From the NCBI RefSeq assembly GCF_000308655.1, contig NZ_BAGC01000041.1:248001-312000 (forward strand): 64,000 nucleotides of DNA, in the 5' to 3' direction. Source of the DNA: Nocardia niigatensis NBRC 100131 (GTDB lineage: Bacteria > Actinomycetota > Actinomycetes > Mycobacteriales > Mycobacteriaceae). The position numbers and the translations under genes are program-made. The notes below the pieces were generated by a model. That model was given only the letters and a program-made list of their open reading frames with translations, was not told the origin of the DNA and did no database searches. Positions 26,901-35,609 of this stretch are shown in pieces (positions within the stretch are counted from its first letter, which is position 1; each line of letters starts with the position of its first letter).

Positions 26901-28248
26901 AGCGCGGGACGTCCTGGATCAAGTGGATTCCGCCCTGCCGCAGGCGAATCGTGCTCTCGTCGACCTGCTGCAACGCGATGGTCACCGGGTGACCGGACAG
27001 GTCTCCGGTGAGGACGAGCCGGTCGGTGGCCGGGCGATCGAAGGTGAAAGTCGCCAGGGCGTGCGGCGCCTCGGACGGCCCGCCCGCGGACTGCAGCACG
27101 AGCGTGTGCGCGGTGCCGTCGAGCTGCGCGCCGACGGTGGTCAGCGAGTCGTCCATGGCCTGAACGCCGACCGCGCCGGGATTGTCGAACACCATTCGAC
27201 GCCAACGGATTTCGTCCGTGGTCAGCGGCGGCACGGGCTGACCGTCGCGGGTGAACTCGGTGACGGTCCAGATGCCGTACAGGTCCGACTTCGGACGGCC
27301 CGGACCCCAGTCGTGGTACGCCTTGACACTCAGGGTCACCTCCGCGATCAGGAACCAGATCAGCAATGCCACCTGCGCGATCGCGATGATCCGGCGTCCG
27401 CGGGCACTTTCGACCGGCTCGGGCGTGGCTGCCGGTCCGGCCGCCGATCCGGTGAGGACCGCGGTCAATCGGCGCGCTTCGGGAGCCAGCAGCACCAGGC
27501 ACAGCAGCATGAGATGGAACGACAGCAGCTTCACCGGGATGTCGAAGGTCATGTTCAGAATCCAGACCTGCGCCATGCTCACCAGGCTCAGCAGCACGCC
27601 CGCCAGGGTGGTGCGCGGGAGCAGCAGCAGAATTCCGCCCATCACCTCGGCGGCGCCGAGCAGCATTTCGTAGACCGGCGAGGTGCCCACCTGCAGCCAC
27701 AGCATGGACGAATGAGTCATATTGCCCAGCGGCTGGATCAAGGCGTCCAACGGGGGCACCGGCATTTGCGTCGGAACCAGTTTGGCGAAGCCGTAACCCA
27801 GCATCTGCCCGGCCAGGCACAGGCGGATGAACAGCAGGAACCAGCCCGCGAGGCGGCGGTACTCGGTGCGGCGGCGGTCCAGGACACTCCAGACGACAGT
27901 ACCGACGACGGCGAGCATCAGGACGCAGAAGACCAGGACCCACAGGTAGGCCTGATCGCCGCTCCCGGAGTTCGGATTCAGCGCGACATCGGCGCCGAAA
28001 ACGGTGCGGCCGACCCATTTCACCGGGCCGCTGTACCAGTTGACCACCGTTATCGGCGCATTGTCCGGCAGCCATCGCGCGATTACGCCGAGAAAGGCGT
28101 AGACGGGCTGCGGATAGAAGACGCAGAAAAGGCCGAAATACAGAAAGCTGAATCGAAACAGAATCCGGATGGCGGGTCTCCACTCGTCGACCGCGTCCCG
28201 ATCCCTCCCCTCCAGATCGGTTGCGCTATCGGCTGTCAGCAGGCTCAT
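26893..28248 (-). CDS. DoxX-like multi-pass membrane protein
   Basis: A 451-residue protein with about seven hydrophobic helices in residues 30-320 (for example LFRFSFLYFGLFCVFY, WVLVFCVLMLAVVGTVVW, EMLLGAAEVMGGILLLLP) and a soluble C-terminal beta-rich region (RWRRMVFDNPGAVGVQAMDD). The helical part resembles DoxX family proteins, which sit in the membrane next to redox or thiol systems. ATG at 28248 is chosen over upstream ATGs because the upstream frame has no hydrophobic or family character. It diverges from the APH-type kinase gene. Function unknown. Confidence 0.75.
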   Translation of the reverse strand: MSLLTADSATDLEGRDRDAVDEWRPAIRILFRFSFLYFGLFCVFYPQPVYAFLGVIARWLPDNAPITVVNWYSGPVKWVGRTVFGADVALNPNSGSGDQAYLWVLVFCVLMLAVVGTVVWSVLDRRRTEYRRLAGWFLLFIRLCLAGQMLGYGFAKLVPTQMPVPPLDALIQPLGNMTHSSMLWLQVGTSPVYEMLLGAAEVMGGILLLLPRTTLAGVLLSLVSMAQVWILNMTFDIPVKLLSFHLMLLCLVLLAPEARRLTAVLTGSAAGPAATPEPVESARGRRIIAIAQVALLIWFLIAEVTLSVKAYHDWGPGRPKSDLYGIWTVTEFTRDGQPVPPLTTDEIRWRRMVFDNPGAVGVQAMDDSLTTVGAQLDGTAHTLVLQSAGGPSEAPHALATFTFDRPATDRLVLTGDLSGHPVTIALQQVDESTIRLRQGGIHLIQDVPRFN

Positions 28249-28571
28249 CCCATGTCCCCTCGTCATCGATCCGGAATCTCGACCGTAGGCCGCCGGGACG
28301 CCCGGCCGCCTCCGTGAAGACCCCGAGCCGACCCGGAATATGCCTAATCGGAAGTACTCCCAAGGGATTACGTGGCAGCACGAGTCCGGCCCCCGAACAA
28401 CGGCCGTCCCGGTCACCGGTACTGCGGACGATATTTGTTCGGTTCGCTTCCCAGCCCCTCTAGAACGCGTTACATTTTTGGACACGTGTTACCCAGACCA
28501 CAGCGCCATCTCGAGAGCACACGGGGAACGGGACGCACAACGCTGATGCTGGTCCGCTAGAAGGGACGGGG
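28249..28571. promoter_or_regulatory. Divergent promoter region of the DoxX-like and kinase genes
   Basis: This 323-bp gap has no convincing gene. Its right half is relatively AT-rich. It holds a KstR-like palindrome (28461-28474) and a second palindrome ACACGTGT (28482-28489), both about 90-110 bp upstream of the kinase ATG and over 200 bp from the DoxX-like ATG. Nothing else is recognised. Confidence 0.5.
28461..28474. promoter_or_regulatory. KstR-like operator TAGAACGCGTTACA
   Basis: The sequence fits the published mycobacterial KstR consensus TnnAACnnGTTnnA at every fixed position. A second palindrome, ACACGTGT at 28482-28489, is centred 18 bp away. KstR represses cholesterol-catabolism genes and is induced by cholesterol intermediates. 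The match is by eye only. Confidence 0.45.
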
Positions 28572-29699
28572 ATGTCCGCCGACGACCTCAATGAGAAATG
28601 GGAATTGACGGTCTCCGACCGCGATGACAACGAGCTCGCGACGAAACTGGCGCAGTGGCTCGCCACCAAGGTCGAGTCGGACGAACCGCCGGTCGTCACC
28701 TCGCTGACCCATCCTCAGGCCGGCGGAATGTCCAGCGCCACACTGCTGTTCGACGCCGAATGGACCGAGGGCGGGCAGCCCGCGGGCGGCTCCTTCGTCG
28801 CCCGGCTGGCCCCGGAGGCCGACTCCTTCCCGGTGTTCGAGAAATACGACCTCGAAGGCCAGTTCGCGACCATGGCGGCCGTCGCGGCGGCCACCGACCT
28901 GCCGATCCCGCCGCTGTGCTGGTTCGAGGCCGACGGCGGCGTGCTGGGCTCACCGTTCCTGGTGATGCGCCGGGTGAACGGCCAGGCGCCGTCCGACAAT
29001 CCGCCGTACGTCTTCACCGGCTGGCTGTTCGATGCCACCCCGGAGCAGCGGCTCGAGATCACGCAGCACACCGTGGACGTCATCGCCCGCATCCACGCCA
29101 TCGAGAACCCGGCCGAGCGCTTCCCGCACCTCGACGGCGAAGGATCGGCGCTGCGCCGGCACCTCGACGCCCAGAAGCGCTGGTACGCATGGGCTTTGAC
29201 CGATGACGGGTACAACATCCCGATTCTCGACCGGGCCTTCGCCTGGCTCGAGGAGAACTTCCCCGCCGACCCGGGACCCGACGTGCTCAGCTGGGGCGAC
29301 GCCCGGCCGGGCAACATCATGTTCGAGGACTTCGCGCCCACCGCCATCCTCGACTGGGAGATGGCGGCCCTCGGCCCGCGTGAACTCGATATCGCCTGGA
29401 CCCTGCTCATCCACCGGTTCTTCCAGGACATGGCCACCCAGTACGGGCAGCCCGGCGTACCGGACTACATGCGCCGCAGCGACGTCGAGAAGCTCTACAC
29501 CGAAGCCACCGGATACACCCCCCGCGATCTGGACTGGTACCTCACCTACGCCGCCCTGCGCCACGGCATCGTGATGGCCCGGATCTGGCGTCGGATGATC
29601 CACTTCGGTGAGACCACCGAACCGGAGCACCGCGACGAATTCGTCATGCACACACCGCTGCTGAAGGCGCTGCTCGACGGCACCTACGACTGGGATTGA
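28572..29699 (+). CDS. APH-type phosphotransferase
   Basis: A 375-residue kinase-fold protein of the aminoglycoside phosphotransferase family. The catalytic Asp is D243 in SWGDARPGNIMF, and ILDWEMAALGPRELDIAW is the metal-binding DFD-equivalent; PFLVMRRVNG is the hinge region. Members with this length in actinobacteria are usually not resistance enzymes but small-molecule or acyl-CoA-linked kinases of unknown substrate. ATG at 28572 follows AGAAGGGACGGGG. The next gene starts 11 bp after its stop, so the two form an operon, under the KstR-like palindrome. Confidence 0.82.
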   Translation: MSADDLNEKWELTVSDRDDNELATKLAQWLATKVESDEPPVVTSLTHPQAGGMSSATLLFDAEWTEGGQPAGGSFVARLAPEADSFPVFEKYDLEGQFATMAAVAAATDLPIPPLCWFEADGGVLGSPFLVMRRVNGQAPSDNPPYVFTGWLFDATPEQRLEITQHTVDVIARIHAIENPAERFPHLDGEGSALRRHLDAQKRWYAWALTDDGYNIPILDRAFAWLEENFPADPGPDVLSWGDARPGNIMFEDFAPTAILDWEMAALGPRELDIAWTLLIHRFFQDMATQYGQPGVPDYMRRSDVEKLYTEATGYTPRDLDWYLTYAALRHGIVMARIWRRMIHFGETTEPEHRDEFVMHTPLLKALLDGTYDWD

Positions 29700-29710
29700 G
29701 AGACGAGGAC

Positions 29711-30811
29711 ATGATCGGTCCGCTGGACGAATACCCCATCCATCAGACCCCGCTGCCCATGGCGCGGGTGGCGAGCAGCGATCGGAACTTCTACGACCGC
29801 AGCTACTACAACGCCATCGAGACCGGCGGCGACACCATGCTCATCACCGGGTTCGGCGTGTACCCGAACCTGGGCGTGACCGATGCCTTCGCCACCGTGC
29901 GACGCGGGAACAGCCAGCGCGCGGTGCGCTTCTCGGACGCGCTCGACCAGCGCGGGCTGGACCTGGCCGTCGGCGGCTACCGCATCGAGGTGCTGGAACC
30001 GCTGCAGAAGCTGCGCGTCGTGTGCGAGCACGACGACCTGTCGTTCGACCTGATCTGGGAGGGCGCGTTCCCGACCGTGCAGGAGCAGCCGCACACCATC
30101 ATCACCGGGCTCAACCGGCCCATCATCGACGCGCAGCGGTTCGCGCAGGTCGGAACCTGGTCGGGCACACTGAATGTCGACGGCGCCGACTTCAGCATCG
30201 ACCCCGGCGTGTGGTGCGGCACCCGCGACCGGTCCTGGGGCATCCGGCCGGTCGGCGAATCCGACCCGGCGGGTCGCGTGGCCGACGAGCCGTCCGAGGG
30301 TTTCTGGTGGCTGTACGTGCCGCTGAAGTTCGACGACTTCTCCATCATCGTGATCGTGCAGGAGGAGCCCAACGGCTTCCGCACCCTCAACGACGCCACC
30401 CGGATCTGGAACGACGGCCGGATCGAGCAGTTGGGTTGGCCGCGTGTGCATCTCACCTACAAGTCCGGCACCCGCATCCCCACCGCGCTGCGACTCGAAC
30501 TCAACACCCCGGACGGCAAGCCGCTCGAGGTCGAGGTCGAGGCCGGCACCTTCATCGCGCTCAACGCCGGATGCGGCTACGGCGGCGACCCGGACTGGCA
30601 GCACGGTCAGTGGAAGGGCCGCAACTGGTCCGAGAGCCGCCTCTACGATCTGACCGATCCCGCTGTGGCGGGGCGCATTCCATTCGGCGTCATCGACCAC
30701 GTCGGCAAGGCGCGCTGCGGCGACGCCGAAGGCTGGGGCCTCTTCGAGCACGGCAGCATGGGTCGCCACGATCCGACCGGGTTCGCCGATTGGGGTTCTG
30801 TGGCACCCTGA
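29711..30811 (+). CDS. Conserved hypothetical protein, lipocalin/CrtC-like fold suspected
   Basis: A 366-residue soluble protein, Trp- and Gly-rich in beta-type segments (GGDTMLITGFGVYPNLGVTD, WCGTRDRSWGIRPVGE, HLTYKSGTRIPTALRLEL). The RDRSWG element resembles hydroxyneurosporene synthase/DUF7065-type proteins, which have a lipocalin-like double domain. No signal peptide is seen. ATG at 29711 is chosen with GACGAGGA before it. It is co-transcribed with the APH-type kinase. The joint occurrence suggests both act on one hydrophobic substrate; function not established. Confidence 0.7.
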   Translation: MIGPLDEYPIHQTPLPMARVASSDRNFYDRSYYNAIETGGDTMLITGFGVYPNLGVTDAFATVRRGNSQRAVRFSDALDQRGLDLAVGGYRIEVLEPLQKLRVVCEHDDLSFDLIWEGAFPTVQEQPHTIITGLNRPIIDAQRFAQVGTWSGTLNVDGADFSIDPGVWCGTRDRSWGIRPVGESDPAGRVADEPSEGFWWLYVPLKFDDFSIIVIVQEEPNGFRTLNDATRIWNDGRIEQLGWPRVHLTYKSGTRIPTALRLELNTPDGKPLEVEVEAGTFIALNAGCGYGGDPDWQHGQWKGRNWSESRLYDLTDPAVAGRIPFGVIDHVGKARCGDAEGWGLFEHGSMGRHDPTGFADWGSVAP

Positions 30812-30821
30812 TCGCGCACAA

Positions 30822-30864
30822 CCGCAGCCCCCGCCGGCTTCCAACCACCCGGCGGGGGCTGCGG
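30822..30864 (+). terminator. Strong hairpin terminator
   Basis: Arms CCGCAGCCCCCGCCGG (30822-30837) and CCGGCGGGGGCTGCGG (30849-30864) are perfectly complementary over 16 bp with an 11-base loop, starting 11 bases after the stop of the hypothetical gene. It ends the kinase operon. Confidence 0.88.
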
Positions 30865-30938
30865 CATGTCGCGCTCGGGTACTCAGGAGCCGCAAGATCG
30901 CGGCGGCGAACTGGTCGGTGCGGCGGGCGATTGATCGC

Positions 30939-31301
30939 TCAGGGCGTCGGCCACCAGTAGTTGACGACCATGTAGAGGCTGAGGATCAGGCCGGAGAGGA
31001 AGACCAGGGCGCCGACTCCGATTCCCCATGTGGGACGCCAGCCGTGGCGTAATGCCATGCGAGCCAGCTGCCACGAGATAGCTCCGCCTGCTGCCCAGCT
31101 ATAGAGCGGGAAGGCGCCGATCCACAGGATGATCTGGGGTGGGCAGGGGTGCCGCCAACCGCAGAAGGCTGGGATACCGTCCAGGTTTCTGATGATCAGG
31201 AACGAGAGGAAGGCGGTGACGCAGAAGCCTACGGTGCCCCAGAAACGCCACCACATCAGGAAGCTGCGCCAGCTGTCGGGTACGAGGGTGGGATACGCCA
31301 C
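30939..31301 (-). CDS. Small four-helix membrane protein
   Basis: A 120-residue hydrophobic protein with about three or four membrane segments (FWGTVGFCVTAFLSFLII, IILWIGAFPLYSWAAGG, GVGALVFLSGLILSLYMV) and Trp-rich ends. The GTG at 31301 (VAYPTLVPDSWRSFLMWW) is the likeliest start; the frame continues upstream to 31469 through an AT-rich, non-coding-looking stretch. No family recognised. It lies downstream of a broken HNH gene, so it may belong to the same acquired segment. Confidence 0.55.
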   Translation of the reverse strand: MAYPTLVPDSWRSFLMWWRFWGTVGFCVTAFLSFLIIRNLDGIPAFCGWRHPCPPQIILWIGAFPLYSWAAGGAISWQLARMALRHGWRPTWGIGVGALVFLSGLILSLYMVVNYWWPTP

Positions 31302-31496
31302 ATCGCAAAAGATAAGGAACGAAGGACGAAAGACCAAAGGCAAAAGACAGAAAACAATAAAGAAGCCTCGAGGAGGGAGGGGAACGGGACCTCCTGCAAC
31401 GACACCCACGTGCAGGCTCAAAGGCGAGGGGCTGGTAGCCGAAGGCGCGTCCCCAACCTTCCTGCGCACGCCAGCAGGACACGAGCAGCCGGGAGT
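31302..31496. other. AT-rich intergenic stretch beside the HNH gene
   Basis: About 195 bp with unusual composition: 31300-31370 is purine-rich and clearly lower in GC than the rest of the window. On the minus strand, downstream of the HNH frame, it gives a T-rich run preceded by GGAGG/CCTCC, which could act as a terminator. No gene is seen. Confidence 0.4.
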
Positions 31497-32945
31497 TCAT
31501 GCGGCCCGTGAACCCCACCCCAGGCAACTCGATTCGATCGCAGCAGCGACCCGCTCCCCGACGTGATGCCTGTCGTTCACACGCGGGATACCGGTGGGGT
31601 CGAGACTCCTCGGGGCGATCCACCCGGTGCGTCCCCTGTATGGGGAATCTTTGCCCATCACAACGGTTTTCCAGCCCTCGGCACTGTCGTTGACCAGTGC
31701 GTGGCAGTGGTCGCAGGCCAGGGTCAGGTTGTCCAGGTCGGTGGGCCCGCCCTGGACCCAGTCGGTGACGTGATGCACCGCGCACATCGAAGCCGGGGTC
31801 TCACAACCCGGGCGGGTGCAGCCCTTGTCGCGGGCGATCAACGCAACCGCTGCGCCGGGCTAGCCAACCGCTTGCAGCGGCCGAGGTAGAGCGGCAGCCC
31901 GTTCGAGTCCAGGACCGCCAGGACCGGGTTTGGTGCCCGCGGCCATCGTCAGGGCTTCGTTGATCGAGATGTGGCCGCCGGAGGCGGTGGTCGCGACCCC
32001 TGCGCCGCGCTCCAGGTCGTTGAGGGACATGGTCACGATCGCCTGGACCGGCAGGCCACGGTGGGAGCCGAGTTCGGCGGGGTCGGCACCGGGCTGCAGC
32101 ACCGCGTACACAGCGTCGTGGGTGCGCTGACCCGCGTCACGACGATCACGACACGCGGCAGCGTCCAATACCTTCGAATCGACGGCCTTGGTGGTGGCGA
32201 TGCTGTCGACATCGTCGATGTTGCACATGCCCGGACGGGCGAGCTTGGCGAACACGGCATCGAGCAGCGCACGCAACTCCGGGGTGAGCCAGCCCTCGAT
32301 CCACGACATCCCATCCACGCCGGGACGACCCAATATCAGGCCACGACGGCGACGGCGGTCGGCGTCGGAGACGACTTTCCCGTCGGGGTCGATACGGGCG
32401 AGAATGTCACGCCCGATCTTGGGCAAATCATCGGGCCACCCGACACGGGAATGACCGACCAGGATCTCCTCAGCCTCGACACGGCCTTCGGCAGGGATAT
32501 CGGTGGGCAAGTGGTTCATCACGTCGATGATGTTGCGCACATGATCACGGGAGATATCGCCGGCCTCATAGTCTTCGGCGGTCTTGGCGAGGGTGGCCGG
32601 ACGCAGGTGGCCGGTGGATTCGAAGAACTCCCCGCACTGCAGGGTGATCTTCACCCGCACCGACGCGTCGTACCTCGACAAACCCAGGGTCTGACGCAGG
32701 AACGGTACGACTTCCTCCGCCGCACTGCCCTTCGGCAGGGAACGGTCGCAGGCTTCGATGATCAGCCGTGAATCCAACGCCGACAGTTGCCTTTTGCAGG
32801 TCTCCAGGCGCTGCATCAACTCCACCACATCGCCGTCGGCGAACGTGTCGAGATTTGCGTGGAGGACGGAATTCGACAGGGCCTCGACGACGGTAGCCAC
32901 TTCGGCGATACCGCACGTGTCCAGTGTCACCCCCATCGAATTCAT
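31497..32945 (-). pseudogene. 13E12-type DUF222/HNH endonuclease, frameshifted
   Basis: Together the two open parts would give a 482-residue DUF222 + HNH protein. The first part (32945 to 31860) starts MNSMGVTLDTCGIAEVATVV and ends at an in-frame TAG at 31860-31862. The second part contains the HNH domain (RPGCETPASMCAVHHVTDW, LTLACDHCHALVND). Both share one frame, but the roughly 27 codons between about 31925 and 31845 read correctly (VLAVLDSNGLPLYLGRCKRL) only in a neighbouring frame. A one-base insertion and a compensating one-base deletion thus created the stop. 13E12 proteins are repetitive elements in Mycobacteriales. Confidence 0.85.
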
Positions 32946-33020
32946 GTACTAATTTTACCGCCGCAAACACAGCCCAGGAACACGAAATATCCTGTATTGC
33001 ACAGATTTTCACATTTATGA

Positions 33021-33389
33021 TTACGAGTTATATTGTGCCGCAGCAATAATCAAACCAGTGGAGGCCGTTTTGGGAATGACTAAATCCCCGCCATGACTGG
33101 CGAGGAGGGCGGCTGCCTCCGCGACACTTGCGGTGCCGACAGCGAGCGCAACCCGGTCGGATGGGTTCGGAACGGGCACGGCCTCCAGTTCCGCGGCTGT
33201 GAACCCCACCAGTTCGACACCCAATCGGTCGGCGGCTGACCGGATTCCGGGTTCCGAGCAGCGCCGGTCGAGGGTGGCCAGGCAGCGGATCGGGCGGTCG
33301 CCGATCACGGCTCGGATGGCGGTGAGGATGGTGTCGGTGGTTGTTCCGGGGCGTAGGCCGACTCCGACGGCCAGGTCAGGCCGGGGCAT
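33021..33389 (-). CDS. cobE: CobE/CbiG C-terminal-like cobalamin biosynthesis protein
   Basis: A 122-residue protein with the CbiG C-terminal fold: AVGVGLRPGTTTDTILTAIR at the start, LATLDRRCSEPGIRSAA in the middle and VAEAAALLASHG near the end. In aerobic B12 synthesis CobE assists precorrin processing; the C-terminal part of anaerobic CbiG is homologous. ATG at 33389 overlaps the end of cobB by 14 bp, so it is in the cobO-cobB-cobE operon. Its final codons (AAAQYNS) are AT-rich, unlike the rest, and lead into the low-GC promoter region of the HNH element. Confidence 0.85.
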   Translation of the reverse strand: MPRPDLAVGVGLRPGTTTDTILTAIRAVIGDRPIRCLATLDRRCSEPGIRSAADRLGVELVGFTAAELEAVPVPNPSDRVALAVGTASVAEAAALLASHGGDLVIPKTASTGLIIAAAQYNS

Positions 33390-34920
33390 GGGTGCGGGCG
33401 AAATCGGCTGCGGTGGTGACGAATCGGGCGATGGCGGCGGGATTCCCGGCGGGGTGGGTGTGGAGGTAGGAGGCCTGGACGCGATTCACCACCGCGCCTT
33501 CGCGGACGGTCTCTCCGGCGGGTGCGCGCCAGGCCCAGGCCGCGGGAGCGGAGCTGGGAGTGACCAGGCGGGTGCGGTGGAATTCGTGGCCGCGGACGCG
33601 TTCGCCCGCGCTCCAGAGTGGGGAATCGGTGAGCGCCACGGCATCCCGGTAGCCGAGGGTGAGGCGCGGACCGAATTCGGCTTCGGCGTCGATGACTCCG
33701 GCCATGCGGTGGCCGTCGAGGGTTCGGGTCAGGTAGAGCAGGCCCGCGCATTCCGCGTGGATCGGGAGGCCGCGGCCGGCCAGTTCGGCGATGGTGGCGA
33801 GCAGGCCCGTGTTGGCGGCCAACTCGGCCGCGTGCTCTTCGGGAAATCCACCCGGAAGGACCAATCCGGCAGCATCAGAGGGCAATTCGTCTCGGAGCGG
33901 ATCAAAGACCCGCACCCGCGCACCCGCAACCGCCAGCAACTCACGGTGTTCGGCATACCCGAAGGTGAACGCCGGTCCGCCTGCCATCGCCACCACTGGA
34001 CCGGATTCGGCTCTCGCCCCAACCGACCCGACTGCCGACCCCGTTCGGGCCGCCACAACCGCCCCGGGTCCCGCCACCCCCACCGACCCGAATCGGGCCG
34101 CGACAACCGGTCCGGATCCCGACGCCGTCACCGACGCGGACTCCGCCCCGATCAGCGGCCCGGCTTCGGCCGCGATCATCTCGGCAAGGGGATCCCAGCC
34201 GTGACCCTGCGCGGTCGATGTTGCCAGAGCTGCCACGGCCGCGAGATCGATATGGGCTGCAACGAGATCCGTCATGGCGTCGACGGCCGAGTGGGCCGCG
34301 GAGCCGTGTTCGACGGCGGGGATGAGGCCGAGATGTCTAGAGGGCACTGCTAATTCGGCGAGGCGCGGAAGGGCGCCCAGGACGGGGAGTCCGACGCGGG
34401 CGCAGGCTGCGCGCAGGACTTGTTCGTGGCGTTCGCTGCCGACCCGGTTGAGGATGACTCCGCCGAGGCGGATTCCGCTGTCGTAAGTGGCGAATCCGTG
34501 CAGCAGGGCCGCCAGGCTCTGGCTGTGCCCGCGTGCGTCGACCACGAGTATGACGGGTGCGCCCAGCATGGCCGCGATCTGCGCGGTCGAGCCTTCGGCG
34601 ATGGGTTCGGTGTGGTGTTCGTCGATGCGGCCGTCGAACAGGCCCATGACGCCTTCGACGACCGCGAGATCGCAGCCCTGGCTTCCGTGCAGGTACAGCG
34701 GCACCACGCGGTCGGCGCCGACCAGCACCGGGTCCAGGTTCCGTCCGGGCCGTCCGGCCGCCAGCCCGTGATATCCGGGATCGATGTAGTCCGGGCCCAC
34801 CTTGAACGGCGCGACCCGATGCCCGGCCCGCCGCAGCGCCCCGATCAATCCGGTGGCGACGGTGGTCTTCCCGCTCCCGGATGCGGGCGCGGCGATGACG
34901 ACCGCGGGCGTGTTCACCAT
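33376..34920 (-). CDS. cobB: Cobyrinate a,c-diamide synthase (hydrogenobyrinate type)
   Basis: A 514-residue amidotransferase that amidates side chains a and c of (hydrogeno)byrinic acid using glutamine and ATP. The N-terminal ATPase has P-loop APASGSGKTTVATGL (residues 11-25) and VEGVMGLFDG; the C-terminal glutaminase has nucleophile C391 in PIHAECAGLLYL. ATG at 34920 overlaps the cobO stop. Unusual: residues about 250-310 are an Ala/Gly/Val-rich linker with three imperfect repeats around GPVVAAR that lies between the domains. Longer than the usual 430-460 residues for this reason. Confidence 0.93.
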   Translation of the reverse strand: MVNTPAVVIAAPASGSGKTTVATGLIGALRRAGHRVAPFKVGPDYIDPGYHGLAAGRPGRNLDPVLVGADRVVPLYLHGSQGCDLAVVEGVMGLFDGRIDEHHTEPIAEGSTAQIAAMLGAPVILVVDARGHSQSLAALLHGFATYDSGIRLGGVILNRVGSERHEQVLRAACARVGLPVLGALPRLAELAVPSRHLGLIPAVEHGSAAHSAVDAMTDLVAAHIDLAAVAALATSTAQGHGWDPLAEMIAAEAGPLIGAESASVTASGSGPVVAARFGSVGVAGPGAVVAARTGSAVGSVGARAESGPVVAMAGGPAFTFGYAEHRELLAVAGARVRVFDPLRDELPSDAAGLVLPGGFPEEHAAELAANTGLLATIAELAGRGLPIHAECAGLLYLTRTLDGHRMAGVIDAEAEFGPRLTLGYRDAVALTDSPLWSAGERVRGHEFHRTRLVTPSSAPAAWAWRAPAGETVREGAVVNRVQASYLHTHPAGNPAAIARFVTTAADFARTHAPA

Positions 34921-35534
34921 TCGATGCCGCGCTGGCCCTTGCGGCCCGCGTCCATCGGATGCTTCACCTTGGTCATCTCGGTGACCAGGTCCGCGGCCTC
35001 GATCAGGGCCTGCGGAGCATCACGGCCGGTGATCACCACATGCTGGTTGCCCGGGCGGTTGCGCAAAGTCTCGACGACCTCGTCGACATCGACCCAGCCC
35101 CACCCGAGGGGGTAGGTGAACTCGTCCAGCACATAGAAGCGATGCTGTTCGGCCTCCAGCCGGCGCCGGATCTCCTGCCACCCGGCCAACGCGGCAGCCG
35201 CATGATCCTCGTCGGAGCCCTGCTTGCGGGTCCAGGACCAGCCCTCGCCCATCTTGTGCCACTCCACGGCCCCGCCGGCCCCGGTCTCGTCGTGCAGCTT
35301 CCCGAGGGTCCGGAACGCGGCCTCCTCCCCCACCTTCCACTTCGCACTCTTCACGAACTGGAACACCGCGACATCGAAGCCCTGATTCCATGCCCGCAGC
35401 GCCATTCCGAATGCGGCCGTGGACTTTCCCTTGCCGGGACCCGTGTGCACCGCCAGCACCGGCAGGTTGCGACGCTGCCGGGTGGTGAGGCCGTCGTCGG
35501 GGATGGACTCCGGAAGGGGAACGCCCTTGGGCAT
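34914..35534 (-). CDS. cobO: Cob(I)yrinic acid a,c-diamide adenosyltransferase
   Basis: A 206-residue ATP:corrinoid adenosyltransferase of the CobA/BtuR family, which attaches the 5'-deoxyadenosyl group to cobalt. The P-loop is VHTGPGKGKSTAAFGMA and the family motif FYVLDEFTYPLGWGWVDVDE is present. ATG at 35534 lies nine bases after AAAGGAG; a longer frame has no support. Its stop overlaps the ATG of cobB (ATGGTGA), and cobE follows, so this is the head of a three-gene operon. Confidence 0.93.
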   Translation of the reverse strand: MPKGVPLPESIPDDGLTTRQRRNLPVLAVHTGPGKGKSTAAFGMALRAWNQGFDVAVFQFVKSAKWKVGEEAAFRTLGKLHDETGAGGAVEWHKMGEGWSWTRKQGSDEDHAAAALAGWQEIRRRLEAEQHRFYVLDEFTYPLGWGWVDVDEVVETLRNRPGNQHVVITGRDAPQALIEAADLVTEMTKVKHPMDAGRKGQRGIEW

Positions 35535-35609
35535 CGGTGGGGACTCCTTTCGCCGCGGCCTGGCACACCGCACTCGACGTTCACCGTGCCATACGGCCTA
35601 GGCATGCCC

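Noticed and set aside
25639..28317. 892-codon plus-strand open frame
   Set aside because: Antisense to cobA and the DoxX-like gene; low-complexity Gly/Ala/Arg/Gln composition.
28572..29699. Aminoglycoside resistance gene
   Set aside because: The fold is APH-like, but length, operon partner and lack of resistance context do not support a drug-modifying role.
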